Below are positions 27,204 to 36,568 of a stretch of DNA of 64,000 nt, piece by piece (position 1 is the first letter of the stretch; the number at the start of each line of letters is the position of its first letter). The DNA lies in NCBI RefSeq assembly GCF_900177275.1, contig NZ_FXAG01000006.1:124001-188000 (forward strand), in the 5' to 3' direction. This stretch comes from Pseudogulbenkiania subflava DSM 22618 (GTDB lineage Bacteria > Pseudomonadota > Gammaproteobacteria > Burkholderiales > Chromobacteriaceae). The position numbers were made by a program, and so were the translations under genes. The notes beneath the pieces were generated by a model. That model was not told where the DNA came from, did not search any database, and saw nothing but the letters and a program-made list of their open reading frames with translations.

Positions 27204-28655
27204 ATGTCCGAATCACTGAAAGAGATCCCCATCAAGGTGGAACAACGTGCCGCGCAGAAGAATGCGGCACAGGACACCACGGAAGTGTCGTTGTACGAAG
27301 AGCGCCAGAAAATCTATCCTCGTAGCGTCAAAGGCCTGTTCAACAACTGGCGCACCATCTTCGTACTGGGCACGCAACTGGTGTTCTTCGGCTTCCCCTG
27401 GCTGATGTGGAACGGCCGCCAGGCCGTGCATTTCGACCTGATCAACCGCCAGTTCCACCTGTTCGGTCTGACCATCTGGCCGCAGGACTTCGTCTACCTT
27501 GCAGCCCTGCTGATCTGCAGCGCCTTCGGCCTCTTTGCCTGGACCACCATCGCCGGCCGGCTGTGGTGCGGCTACTCCTGTCCGCAGACGGTGTACACCG
27601 AGATCATGCTGTGGATCGAGCAGTGGGTTGAAGGCGACCGCAACAAGCGCATGAAGCTCGACAAGCAGCCGATGAACCTCACCAAGTTCCGCATCAAGTT
27701 CACCAAGCATGCGCTGATGGTGCTGTTCTCCCTGGTCACCGGTTTCACCCTGGTTGGCTATTTCACGCCGATCCGGGATCTGGTCGTCGCTGCGCCGAGC
27801 TTCAACTACGGTCCGTGGGAAACGTTCTGGATGTTCTTCTACGGCGGCTTCACCTATTTGTTCGCCGGCATGATGCGCGAGCAGGTGTGCAAGTACATGT
27901 GCCCCTACGCCCGCTTCCAGGCCGTGATGTTCGATGCCGACACGCTGATCATCTCGTACGACGAGAAGCGTGGTGAGCCGCGCGGCGCGCGCAAGAAAGG
28001 CCTCGATCCGCGTAGCGAAGGGTTGGGGGACTGCATCAACTGCAGCATCTGCGTCCAGGTCTGCCCGGTCGGCATCGACATCCGCAACGGCCTGCAATAC
28101 GAATGCATCGGCTGTGCCGCCTGTATTGACGGCTGCGACGAGGTCATGGACAAGATGGGCTATCCGCGTGGCCTGATCCGCTACACCACGGAAAATGCCC
28201 TGGAAGGCAAATACAGCGAGAAGGAGATCGTCTCGCGCCTGAAACGGCCGCGCGTGGTGCTGTACTCGCTGCTTCTGCTCACCATTCTGATCGCGGCCGT
28301 CGTCTCGTTCTCGCAACGCAAGCCGTTCAAGGTAGACATTATCCGTGACCGTGCCTCGCTGGTCAGGGAAACGGATGAAGGCTGGCTGGAAAACAGCTAT
28401 AGCGTGAAAATCATCAACGTCTCGGAACGAACCCAGCGCTTCCAGCTCTCAGTCGAGGGCCTGCCGGGCATCAAGCTGGAAAGCGACAAGCCGATCATCA
28501 CGGTCAAGGGTACCGAAACCGAAACCGTGCCGGTGCGTGTTGAGGCCGACCCGCAATACGCCACCAAGGGCAGCCACGAAATCCACTTCGTGATCCAGTC
28601 TGCCGACGACCAGGCGCTGCGCGTGGAAGAAAAATCAAGTTTCATCGGAGAATAA
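27204..28655 (+). CDS. ccoG: cbb3 oxidase assembly ferredoxin-type protein CcoG
   Basis: A 483-residue membrane protein (FixG/RdxA family) needed for copper handling during cbb3 assembly. Four or five membrane helices, a membrane CGYSCPQTVYTE motif, two [4Fe-4S] motifs (CINCSICVQVCPVGID and CIGCAACIDGCDEVMD), and a C-terminal periplasmic Ig-like domain (about 350-483). Placed directly after ccoNOQP and 3 bases before fixH, as in many proteobacteria. The 105-bp gap before it is AT-rich and may contain its own promoter. Confidence 0.96.
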   Translation: MSESLKEIPIKVEQRAAQKNAAQDTTEVSLYEERQKIYPRSVKGLFNNWRTIFVLGTQLVFFGFPWLMWNGRQAVHFDLINRQFHLFGLTIWPQDFVYLAALLICSAFGLFAWTTIAGRLWCGYSCPQTVYTEIMLWIEQWVEGDRNKRMKLDKQPMNLTKFRIKFTKHALMVLFSLVTGFTLVGYFTPIRDLVVAAPSFNYGPWETFWMFFYGGFTYLFAGMMREQVCKYMCPYARFQAVMFDADTLIISYDEKRGEPRGARKKGLDPRSEGLGDCINCSICVQVCPVGIDIRNGLQYECIGCAACIDGCDEVMDKMGYPRGLIRYTTENALEGKYSEKEIVSRLKRPRVVLYSLLLLTILIAAVVSFSQRKPFKVDIIRDRASLVRETDEGWLENSYSVKIINVSERTQRFQLSVEGLPGIKLESDKPIITVKGTETETVPVRVEADPQYATKGSHEIHFVIQSADDQALRVEEKSSFIGE

Positions 28656-28658
28656 GAG

Positions 28659-29183
28659 ATGCAGAAGGCCCTCAATGTTTCGCGCCCCTGGTATCGGGAG
28701 CGCTGGCCATGGCTGCTGATGGCAGGTCCCATCATTGTCGTGATCGCGGCCTTCGTCACCTTCGGCATCGCGGTCAAGAGCGACGACGGCATGGTGGTGG
28801 ACGACTACTACCAGCAAGGCAAGGAGATCAACAAGCAGCTGCATCGTGACGAGGTGGCCCAAGCCATGGGGCTGTCGGCCCAGGTTCTGTTCAGTGACGA
28901 CATGCGCCAGGTGCGCGTCATCACCAGCAGCAAGCAGCCGCTGCCGGCCGAGCTGGAGCTGCAGCTCCTGCACCCTGCCCAGGACGATTTCGACCAGCAC
29001 ATCACACTGCACCGCACCAGCGACAACGTCTACCAGGGCACGGTCAAGCCTGCTCCGGCCAACCACTGGTATCTGCATCTGGAAGACAAGAACAAGCAAT
29101 GGCGAGTGCAAGGCGATTGGCGCTCGGCCGAAGGCAACCAGGTTCTGCTCGGCACCCCGGCCCTCACCCCGGTGGAGAACTGA
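28659..29183 (+). CDS. fixH: FixH-family protein
   Basis: A 174-residue inner-membrane protein with one helix (about 18-40, WLLMAGPIIVVIAAFVTFGI) and a periplasmic beta domain. The motif DDYYQQGKEINKQLHRD is typical of FixH/CcoH, which aids assembly of cbb3 oxidase. 3 bases after ccoG and followed directly by a lipoprotein gene. The copper ATPase CcoI that often follows is absent here. Confidence 0.9.
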   Translation: MQKALNVSRPWYRERWPWLLMAGPIIVVIAAFVTFGIAVKSDDGMVVDDYYQQGKEINKQLHRDEVAQAMGLSAQVLFSDDMRQVRVITSSKQPLPAELELQLLHPAQDDFDQHITLHRTSDNVYQGTVKPAPANHWYLHLEDKNKQWRVQGDWRSAEGNQVLLGTPALTPVEN

Positions 29184-29184
29184 G

Positions 29185-29586
29185 ATGAAGCGCCGATACG
29201 CCCTGTTGGGACTGGCCGCACTGGTGTTGAGCGGCTGCGCCACCCAGGGCGGCTATACCCCCGCCTACCTCAACGGCACCGTGTCGCTGGCGGGCAGTCC
29301 GCTCGAGCGCGCTGGCAGCATGGTGCGGGTCAGCCTGCTCGATGTCAGCCACAGCGATGCTCCGCCGCGCGTTCTAGCGGAACAATACCTGGAACAGCCG
29401 CCCGCCTTCCCCGCCGGATTCTCGCTGTGCTATGACCGCCACGCCATCCAGGCCGATGGACGCTACGTTGTGGAAGCACGGGTCTTCGTCGATGGCGAAC
29501 TGCGCCTGGCCAGCCGCGAGCCACGCCGGGTATTGGACGGCTCCAGTGCCACGGTGGAAATCAGCGCCGAGCCGGTGGCACGCTGA
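29185..29586 (+). CDS. YbaY-family lipoprotein
   Basis: A 133-residue predicted lipoprotein: signal MKRRYALLGLAALVLSGC with Cys18 as the lipidation site. The mature part (YLNGTVSLAGSPLERAGSMV, then VRVSLLDVSHSD) resembles the YbaY/YscW-like domain, a beta-sandwich of uncertain function. It begins one base after the fixH stop, so it is probably translated with the cco assembly genes. Start set by the ATG that gives the signal peptide. Confidence 0.82.
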   Translation: MKRRYALLGLAALVLSGCATQGGYTPAYLNGTVSLAGSPLERAGSMVRVSLLDVSHSDAPPRVLAEQYLEQPPAFPAGFSLCYDRHAIQADGRYVVEARVFVDGELRLASREPRRVLDGSSATVEISAEPVAR

Positions 29587-29592
29587 GCAATG

Positions 29593-29800
29593 CCCCGGGC
29601 GACGATGGTAGCCCGTCTGCGAACGCAGCCCCCCCTGTCTCATCAGCTGTGCCACACGCTGTTTGCCGCAACGCTCTCCCTGTGCCTGCAGGTCGTCATA
29701 CACCTTGCGGTATCCATAGACACCGCCACTCTCGAGCCAGGCCTGCTTGATTTGCCCCAGCAAGCGTTGGTCTTCGCGGGTACGGATTGAAGTCTTCAAC
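29593..29800 (-). pseudogene. IS3-family OrfB fragment
   Basis: An internal piece of an IS3 integrase: DQRLLGQIKQAWLESGGVYG, YRKVYDDLQAQGERCGKQRV, AQLMRQGGLRSQTGYHRRPG. Both the beginning and the catalytic end are missing. It is a different element from the 9.5-kb remnant by sequence. The remainder of 29801-30030 is AT-rich promoter-like DNA before the diguanylate cyclase gene. Confidence 0.82.
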
Positions 29801-30030
29801 GGCTTCGGTGGACATGTCCATGGCGGTGCATTCCTTAGCGTGAACTTATCAAGCACCCAGCAAAGAGCAAATCGGTGCACCATCAGAGTAGAAAAATCCC
29901 GGTCGGTGCCGGGGTTTGTGAGCCTTCAGCCATTCTTTATGCATAAAGATGCATGGACTCTACTTGTTTGATGAAGCAAACTAGCGTTTAATCTCTTGAT
30001 TTTCTATCTTATCAATTGGCGGTCTCATCA

Positions 30031-32013
30031 ATGCCATATGAACGCCGATTACGTTCCACCCGGACCATCTCCCACCCGCTTTCGATCCTGACCATCGTGG
30101 GGCTCATGGTCGTGTCGCTCTGGTTTGTTCTAAGCGTGGAACAAGGTCGTAATCACGCCGCTGTCGAGCGCAATGCCAAGACCGAGTCGGCCAATCTTGT
30201 CAGGGCCTTCGGGGAACACGTCGCTCGAACCTTCGATGAGGTCGACGAAGCGCTGCTGATTCTGCGCCAGGCATGGCTTGACGATCGATCCGATTTCGAT
30301 CGGAAAGTCCAGTTTCTCCAGTCGGCCTATCCCAAGTCACTTTTGGTCCAGGTCTCGGTCATCAGTTCCGATGGGAAGCTCGCGTACTCCACTCTCGACC
30401 CAAACGCGAAACCGGTCGACCTGAGCGACCGCGAGCATTTCCGGGTGCATCGGGACAGCCGCCAGGATAGGCTCCATATCAGCAAACCCGTAAAGGGGCG
30501 CGTTTCCAGCCGCTACAGCATTCAGATGACACGCCCCATCCTGGGCGAGGGTGGCCGCTTTGAAGGCGTCCTGGTCATTTCGCTCAGTCCCGATTACTTT
30601 GGACAATTTATTGAATCCATTGACCTCGGCGCACGTGGCACTCTCGGGCTGATCGGAACGGACGGGATTTTCCGAGCACGCGGAAGCAGCCGGAAACTCG
30701 ATGCCCAGGCTATCGGCACGGCGGTACCGTCTGATCGTCCGTTCTTGCGCCCAAGTGCTCCACAGCAAGGGAGCTTTGAAGCGAAAAGTGTGATTGATGG
30801 GATCAACCGGCTGGTGACATATCGACGCTTGGATGGCTATCCGATGGTCGTGTCGATCACCCAACCCGTCGAGGACATTTTCGCCGCGCATGAACGGCGC
30901 TGGTTCCGGTACCGCCTGCTCGCGGGGGTCATCTCGTTGCTTATGGTACTGGGCGGAGCGTTGCTGGCGCGAGCCCTGCACGTACAACATCAATTCCGCA
31001 GCCGGTTACTGTTCGTCAACGACAGCCTGCGCACTCTGAACGATATCGCCACCCAGTCGAGCGACACCCTGCAAGAGCAGCTACAGAAAGCACTGGAACT
31101 CGGATGCCGCCATCTAGGGGTTGAATTTGGCATTGTCAGCCATGTGATTGGTGACTGCTACCAAGTCGAAAGCTGCTGTACGCCGCCGGCGACCAACCTG
31201 AAGGCGGGCGATGAATTCGAGCTCGCGCAGACCTACTGTTCAATAACGCTTAATAACGCGGATGTGGTGGCGATCCACCACATGAGCGATTCCGACTATG
31301 CCGGCCACCCCTGTTTCGATGCCTTCAAACTGGAGTGTTATATCGGCAGCCCGGTTCTGGTTGGTGGCCAACTCTATGGCACCGTCAATTTTTCCTCGGC
31401 CAGACCCTATGGCCGAACGTTCGATCGTAGCGATATCGAGTTCGTGCGGTTGCTGGGGCGCTGGGTGGGCAGCGTCATTGCCGAGGAAAGGTCACTCAGC
31501 AAGCTGAGAGCGCTAGCGACAACCGATGAACTGACTGGCGTACTGCGCCGTGGCCACTTTACCGAGATTGCAGAGAAAGAATTCAGTCGGGCGAAGCGCT
31601 ATGGGGGCCGACTGTCCATGTTCCTGATAGACCTCGACTACTTTAAACGCATCAATGACAGCTTCGGCCACCACGGTGGCGATGAAACACTGAAGCGCGT
31701 CGCCGTTGTTTTTCAGCAGGCTCTCAGGAACTGCGACACTATCGGCCGCCTTGGCGGGGAGGAGTTCGCCGTTCTGCTGCCCAATACCCCTGAACCCGAA
31801 GCACAAGAGGTGGCTGAGCGACTTCGCCGCGAAGTCGAAGAGTGTACGATTCAAGCACTGAGCGGACAGATTCACGTCACCATCAGCATCGGTGTTGCAG
31901 AACTGGCGGCCGAGGATGACTTCACGACCATCTACAATCGCTGTGATGCCGCGCTTTATGAAGCGAAGCACCTGGGCAGGAACTGTGTTGTGACAAGTAG
32001 TGTATTTCCGTAA
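30031..32013 (+). CDS. Membrane diguanylate cyclase (sensor, GAF, GGDEF)
   Basis: A 660-residue protein predicted to make c-di-GMP. Layout: membrane helix (about 18-38), periplasmic PAS/Cache-like sensor (about 40-285), second helix (about 293-312), GAF-like domain (about 335-480, with many cysteines such as VESCCTPP), and GGDEF (about 495-655). The active loop reads GGEEF in GRLGGEEFAVLLP, and an inhibitory I-site RNCD stands five residues before it, so product feedback is expected. ATG at 30031 preferred to an upstream TTG. Lower GC and some unusual codons compared with the neighbours. Ligand unknown. Confidence 0.93.
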   Translation: MPYERRLRSTRTISHPLSILTIVGLMVVSLWFVLSVEQGRNHAAVERNAKTESANLVRAFGEHVARTFDEVDEALLILRQAWLDDRSDFDRKVQFLQSAYPKSLLVQVSVISSDGKLAYSTLDPNAKPVDLSDREHFRVHRDSRQDRLHISKPVKGRVSSRYSIQMTRPILGEGGRFEGVLVISLSPDYFGQFIESIDLGARGTLGLIGTDGIFRARGSSRKLDAQAIGTAVPSDRPFLRPSAPQQGSFEAKSVIDGINRLVTYRRLDGYPMVVSITQPVEDIFAAHERRWFRYRLLAGVISLLMVLGGALLARALHVQHQFRSRLLFVNDSLRTLNDIATQSSDTLQEQLQKALELGCRHLGVEFGIVSHVIGDCYQVESCCTPPATNLKAGDEFELAQTYCSITLNNADVVAIHHMSDSDYAGHPCFDAFKLECYIGSPVLVGGQLYGTVNFSSARPYGRTFDRSDIEFVRLLGRWVGSVIAEERSLSKLRALATTDELTGVLRRGHFTEIAEKEFSRAKRYGGRLSMFLIDLDYFKRINDSFGHHGGDETLKRVAVVFQQALRNCDTIGRLGGEEFAVLLPNTPEPEAQEVAERLRREVEECTIQALSGQIHVTISIGVAELAAEDDFTTIYNRCDAALYEAKHLGRNCVVTSSVFP

Positions 32014-32082
32014 GAAGGGTTCGATAGTGCGTTTGCACTCCCTCCCTGCTGCCCCTCCATGTAACCCCAGCTCCAAAAGAAA

Positions 32083-32110
32083 AAGGGCCTAACATCGCTG
32101 CAAGGCCCTT
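32083..32110 (-). terminator. Rho-independent terminator of tnaA
   Basis: On the minus strand AAGGGCCT pairs with AGGCCCTT across a 12-nt loop, followed by TTTCTTTT. It may also end the converging diguanylate cyclase transcript. Confidence 0.8.
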
Positions 32111-32181
32111 CGTTCTTGGCTTCCAAGCCAATCTCCCATTCACTTCCTCGGGGAGCCTGGCTCCCCGTTTTCATTCCAGCC

Positions 32182-33570
32182 TTAAACGGGCCGCAGCCGT
32201 GCGGTGAAGTGGCGCAGAATCGGCGGTTCGTAATCGAAGCGCAAGCCACGGATCGAGGCGGCACGCCGTTTGACGTCGATCAGGCAGTCGGCGATGTAGT
32301 CCATGTGGTCGTTGGTATACACCCGGCGCGGAATGGTCAGACGCAGCAGCTCGAACGGCGACGGCTCCTGGGCGCCGGTCTGGGGATTGCGCCCGAGCAG
32401 CAGCGAGCCAATCTCGACACCGCGGATGCCGCCCTCCAGATACAGCTCGCACGCCAGCGCGTGGGCGGGGAACTGATCGGCCGGGATGTGCGGCAACAGC
32501 TTTTTCGCGTCGACGAACACCGCGTGTCCGCCGGTCGGGGTCTGGATCGGCACACCGCCCGCGCGTAGCCGCTCGCCCAGGTAGGCCACCTGGCCGATCC
32601 GGTAGCTCAGGTAATCCTGGTCCATGCCCTCCTTCAACCCCAACGCCATGGCCTCCATGTCACGACCGGCCAAGCCACCGTAGGTGACGAAACCTTCCAT
32701 GGGCACACAGCGCACCTGCACCGCGTGGAACAGCTCGATATCGTCTTTGAAGCAGCACAGACCGCCGATATTGACCAGTGCGTCTTTCTTCGACGACATG
32801 GTGAACATGTCGCCATGGCTGAACATCTCGCGCACGATATCGGCAATGGCATGGCCGGCGTAATCCGGGTCGCGCTGCTGGATGAACCAGGCGTTCTCGG
32901 CGAAGCGCGCAGCGTCGATGATCACCGGGATGCCGTGGGCACGCGCCAGCGTGCTGGCTTCACGGATGCTGTGCATCGACATCGGCTGGCCGCCGGCGCT
33001 GTTGCAGGTGATGGTGACGATCAGCCCGGCCACGTTGTCGGCGCCGACGTCGGCGATCGTTTCGGCCAACCTCGGCAGGTCAAAATCGCCCTTCCAGTTG
33101 TAAGCGGTCTCGGTATCGAAGGCCTGTGGCGTCAGCACATTGATGGCGCGGGCACCGGCGATTTCGACATGCGCCTTGGTGGTGTCGAAGTGGTAGTTGG
33201 ACAGGAACACCGGCGACTTGCCCTTGGTGCGCTTGACCAGTTCCGGGAACAAAATCTGCTCGGCCCCGCGCCCCTGGTGGGTCGGGATGGTATGCGCGTA
33301 GCCGAACACCTCCCTGACCGTATCGGCCAGGTGGTAAAAATTGCGGCTGCCGGCATAGGCTTCGTCGCCCATCATCAGGCCGGCCCATTGCCGGTCGCTC
33401 ATCGCACCGGTGCCGCTGTCGGTCAGAAGATCGATATAGACGTCTTCGGCGCGCAGCAAGAACGGGTTCCAGCCGGCCTGCTCGAGTGCTTGATGGCGTT
33501 GTTCGGGGGTGGTTTGCTTGATCGGCTCCACCATCTTGATGCGGAACGGTTCGGGAATACGACGTGCCAT
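32182..33570 (-). CDS. tnaA: Tryptophanase
   Basis: A 462-residue PLP enzyme that splits tryptophan into indole, pyruvate and ammonia. It belongs to the tryptophanase/tyrosine phenol-lyase family: [35 protein letters not shown]-lysine loop [13 protein letters not shown]. The substrate-side segment [20 protein letters not shown] follows tryptophanase (AVEIGS in E. coli) and not tyrosine phenol-lyase (SMERG), although other stretches ([20 protein letters not shown]) look lyase-like. The ATG at 33570 has GGGAG upstream. The tnaC leader peptide lies 129 bases upstream and supports the call. No tnaB permease is adjacent. Confidence 0.93.
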   Translation of the reverse strand: MARRIPEPFRIKMVEPIKQTTPEQRHQALEQAGWNPFLLRAEDVYIDLLTDSGTGAMSDRQWAGLMMGDEAYAGSRNFYHLADTVREVFGYAHTIPTHQGRGAEQILFPELVKRTKGKSPVFLSNYHFDTTKAHVEIAGARAINVLTPQAFDTETAYNWKGDFDLPRLAETIADVGADNVAGLIVTITCNSAGGQPMSMHSIREASTLARAHGIPVIIDAARFAENAWFIQQRDPDYAGHAIADIVREMFSHGDMFTMSSKKDALVNIGGLCCFKDDIELFHAVQVRCVPMEGFVTYGGLAGRDMEAMALGLKEGMDQDYLSYRIGQVAYLGERLRAGGVPIQTPTGGHAVFVDAKKLLPHIPADQFPAHALACELYLEGGIRGVEIGSLLLGRNPQTGAQEPSPFELLRLTIPRRVYTNDHMDYIADCLIDVKRRAASIRGLRFDYEPPILRHFTARLRPV

Positions 33571-33699
33571 GAGAATCTCCCGGCTGTCGGCCGGCCGCGG
33601 GCGCAACAACGCCAGACGCGACGAGAGCGACAGCCTCTGTCTTCAGTTTAAACGGTATGCAGGAAAAAGACGGATGCCACCGAGCGGCGGCGGAGAAAC

Positions 33700-33807
33700 T
33701 CAGGCGCGGGGGAAGTCGTCAGCGAGGACGACGTCGAGGGTGTACCAGTTCATGGGCAGGCGACTGCGGTTGGCCCCTGCCCGGGTCAAGCAAGCCAACG
33801 TGTTCAT
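33700..33807 (-). CDS. tnaC: TnaC-type tryptophanase leader peptide
   Basis: A 35-residue peptide ending MNWYTLDVVLADDFPRA. Compared with E. coli TnaC (KWFNIDNKIVDHRP) and the Proteus-type ending FFPKK, the key spacing is kept exactly: Trp21, Asp25 at +4, Asp30 at +9 and Pro33 at +12. In the known mechanism tryptophan stalls the ribosome at the proline, and the stalled ribosome hides the Rho-entry region so that tnaA is expressed. AAGGTG upstream of the ATG is a fair ribosome site; a second in-frame ATG at Met19 is possible. The 129-base spacer to tnaA is C-rich on the transcript, as Rho needs. Confidence 0.85.
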   Translation of the reverse strand: MNTLACLTRAGANRSRLPMNWYTLDVVLADDFPRA

Positions 33808-34049
33808 GAAAATAGCACCTTGAAAAGCATTGCCGGATGGCTTGGCGAGACTACTCCACTCCATCCGCGCCAGCAAGCTTTGCAGGAAAACGGCAGCACC
33901 TTGCCATCGATACTGGTGGGCAGTGTGCCGTCGTCAGGATTCCTTAAGGGAATGACGCCAACATCGGTAGAATTGCGCTTTCTAAAAACAGACAAATCCT
34001 GCCGGGCGGACCTGCCCAGGCAGTACCCGGACGACACCAGAAATACAGG

Positions 34050-35555
34050 ATGAAACCCTCTTCTCGACCCGGCTGGCAGCGCCAAGCCGTTTTTGTGCTG
34101 CTGGCGCTGATCGTGGTGCGCCTGCTGGCCATGGCCCTGATCCCGCTCAATGACACTACCGAAGCCCGTTACGCCGAGATTGCCCGCAAGATGCTGGAAA
34201 CCGGCAACTGGGTGACACTGTGGCACGACTACCAAATCCCGTTCTGGGCCAAGCCGCCGCTCTCCACCTGGCTGTCTGCCGCGTTCATGGGGGCATTCGG
34301 GGTGAACGAACTGGCGGCACGCCTGCCGGCCCTGCTGCTCTCCGTCGGTACCGTGGCGCTGACCGCCTCGCTGGCCGCCGCACGCAGCGGTCGCGATGCC
34401 GCCCTGGCCTGCGTGCTGGTCCTGTCCGGCGGCCTGCTGTTCTACCTCGCGGCCGGCACAGTAATGACCGACCCGGCGCTGATGTTTTCCGTCACCCTGA
34501 TCCAGACTGCTTTCTGGCATGCGTTGGCTCAACGTAGCCGGCGTTGGGGCTATGCGTTCTTCGTCGGCATGGGGGTCGGCCTCTTGGCCAAGGGGCCGGT
34601 CGCCATCGTGCTGGCGGCGATGCCGATCGGGCTGTGGGTGATCGCCCGCAAGCAATGGAAGCCTTTGTGGCAGCACCTGCCCTGGTTCGGCGGTCTCGTC
34701 GTCACGCTGCTGATCGCCGCCCCCTGGTACCTGCTGGCAGAACACCGCACCCCAGGCTTCCTCAATTACTTCATCATGGGCGAGCACGTCTCCCGCTTCC
34801 TCGATCCGGGCTGGAAAGGCGACCGCTACGGCTTCGCCCATGCCACCCCGCACGGCATGATCTGGCCCTATACCGTGGCCGCCCTGCTGCCGTGGTCGCT
34901 GGCGATGCTGCCTTGGTTGGCACGCCAGCGCCGTCGCCTGCCTGCCCTGTGTCGCGACCAGGACGGCTGGTTGCTGTACATCGCCCTGTGGACCTTGATG
35001 ACGCTGCTGTTCTTCAGCCTCTCCGGCAACATCATCTGGCCCTATTCGATGCCGATGCTGCCGGGCTTCGCCTTGCTGTTTGCCGAGTTGTGGCAGCGTG
35101 CGGACCTGCCGCAGCGCGGCCGCTGGCTGCCGGCCCTGGGGCTGGTCAGCGCCGTGATCGCACTGGCAGCCACCGCCGCCTTCGTGCTGCGGCCCGAGGC
35201 GGTCGGACGCAGCCAGAAACGGTTGATCGACGCATGGCAGCACGAACAGCCGAGTTCGGACAGCCAGTTGCTGTACTGGGACCGCCGCCGCGAGTTTTCG
35301 GCGGAGTTTTATTCTGCTGGCCGCGCCCGCAGCAGTACCGACTCGGCACGTTTCGAGGCGCTGCTGCATAATACGACGCGCGACTACATCGCCGTCGATG
35401 CCAAGGAAGTCGCCGAACTGCCGCCGGTAGTACGGGCCGGCTTCGAAGAAGTCGGCCGCTTCCGCAACATGAAAGACGTTACCCTGCTGCTGCGTGAACA
35501 CCAGCCACCACGCCCCGCTGCGCCAGCCACTGAGCCTCTCCGGAGCCCGACATGA
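34050..35555 (+). CDS. ArnT-like lipid-linked sugar transferase (GT39/GT83)
   Basis: A 501-residue polytopic membrane protein with about 11-12 hydrophobic segments. The first periplasmic loop has the ArnT/protein-mannosyltransferase signature: IPLNDTTEARYAEIARKM, then GNWVTLWHDYQIPFWAKPPL. Such enzymes take a sugar from undecaprenyl phosphate and put it on lipid A phosphate or another acceptor in the periplasm. First gene of a four-gene operon with overlapping starts and stops; the partners (GT2, GtrA, YdjC deacetylase) suggest an amino-sugar donor. Confidence 0.88.
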   Translation: MKPSSRPGWQRQAVFVLLALIVVRLLAMALIPLNDTTEARYAEIARKMLETGNWVTLWHDYQIPFWAKPPLSTWLSAAFMGAFGVNELAARLPALLLSVGTVALTASLAAARSGRDAALACVLVLSGGLLFYLAAGTVMTDPALMFSVTLIQTAFWHALAQRSRRWGYAFFVGMGVGLLAKGPVAIVLAAMPIGLWVIARKQWKPLWQHLPWFGGLVVTLLIAAPWYLLAEHRTPGFLNYFIMGEHVSRFLDPGWKGDRYGFAHATPHGMIWPYTVAALLPWSLAMLPWLARQRRRLPALCRDQDGWLLYIALWTLMTLLFFSLSGNIIWPYSMPMLPGFALLFAELWQRADLPQRGRWLPALGLVSAVIALAATAAFVLRPEAVGRSQKRLIDAWQHEQPSSDSQLLYWDRRREFSAEFYSAGRARSSTDSARFEALLHNTTRDYIAVDAKEVAELPPVVRAGFEEVGRFRNMKDVTLLLREHQPPRPAAPATEPLRSPT

Positions 35556-36568
35556 AGGAAGAGATCGTTCCTCCCTACCTGCTTGGCCTGCACGCGGCCG
35601 AGCGTCCCGCCGATCCGTTGGTAAGCTGCATCATCCCGGCCTACAACGAGGCCGAGAACATCGTGCCGCTGTTGCAGACGCTGCACGGCCTGCTCAAGGA
35701 GCATGGCTACCGCCACGAGCTGATCGTGGTCGACGACGGCAGCCGCGATGCCACCGTGGAGAAAGTACTGAGCGAAACGGCCCCGCTACCGGTGACCCTG
35801 GTGCAGCTGTCGCGCAACTTCGGCAAGGAGATCGCGCTGACCGCCGGGGTGAACCAGGCCGGGGGGGATGTGGCGGTGCTGATCGATGGGGACTTCCAGC
35901 ATCCGCCCGAGCTGGTGCCGGAATTTCTGGCGCAGTGGCGCCGCGGCTACGACATGGTGTACAGCGTGCGCTCCAGCCGCGAAGGCGAGAGCCTGGCGAA
36001 GCGCTGCTTCACCCGCGTGTTCTACACCCTGCTGAATACCGGGGCGCGCTTGAAGATTCCGGAAAACACCCAGGACTTCCGCGTGCTCGACCGCAACATC
36101 CTCGACGCCCTGCGCGCCATGCCGGAGCGCGACCGCTTCATGAAGGGCCTGTACAACTGGGTCGGCTTCACCCGGCTCGGGCTGGAGACCCATACCAACG
36201 TCCGCCGTTCGGGCCAGAGCAGCTTCAACTTCAAGCGCCTGCTCGATCTCGGGCTGACCGGCCTGACCTCGTTCTCCACCATGCCGCTGCGCATCTGGAC
36301 CCTGGTCGGCAGCGCCATTTCGCTGGTGGCGATCGGCTATGCCTTCTATGAGGCGTTCCGCACCCTGGTCTTTGGCAACCCGCTGCACGGCTGGCCGACG
36401 CTGGCGGTCGCGGTGACCTTCCTCGGCGGCATCCAGTTGCTCTCGATCGGCATCCTCGGCGAATACGTCGGACGGATTTTCGACGAGGTGAAGCAGCGCC
36501 CGAATTACCTGATCAGCCGTATTGTCTCCCCGGCCGACAAGGAACACGCCCCGCGCCATGAAACGTGA
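35552..36568 (+). CDS. GT2-family polyprenyl-phosphate glycosyltransferase
   Basis: A 338-residue enzyme of the DPM1/ArnC type that loads a sugar from a nucleotide donor onto undecaprenyl phosphate on the cytoplasmic face. Motifs: CIIPAYNEAENIVPLLQTLH, VVDDGSRDATV, the metal-binding DGDFQHPPELV and TQDFRVLDRN. Two C-terminal membrane helices (about 235-255 and 275-300). It overlaps the ArnT-like gene by 4 bases and the GtrA-like gene by 11 bases. Confidence 0.92.
   Translation: MKEEIVPPYLLGLHAAERPADPLVSCIIPAYNEAENIVPLLQTLHGLLKEHGYRHELIVVDDGSRDATVEKVLSETAPLPVTLVQLSRNFGKEIALTAGVNQAGGDVAVLIDGDFQHPPELVPEFLAQWRRGYDMVYSVRSSREGESLAKRCFTRVFYTLLNTGARLKIPENTQDFRVLDRNILDALRAMPERDRFMKGLYNWVGFTRLGLETHTNVRRSGQSSFNFKRLLDLGLTGLTSFSTMPLRIWTLVGSAISLVAIGYAFYEAFRTLVFGNPLHGWPTLAVAVTFLGGIQLLSIGILGEYVGRIFDEVKQRPNYLISRIVSPADKEHAPRHET

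Noticed and set aside
32182-33570. Tyrosine phenol-lyase as identity of the tnaA gene
   Set aside because: Some stretches resemble it, but the VEIGS substrate segment and the tnaC leader favour tryptophanase.
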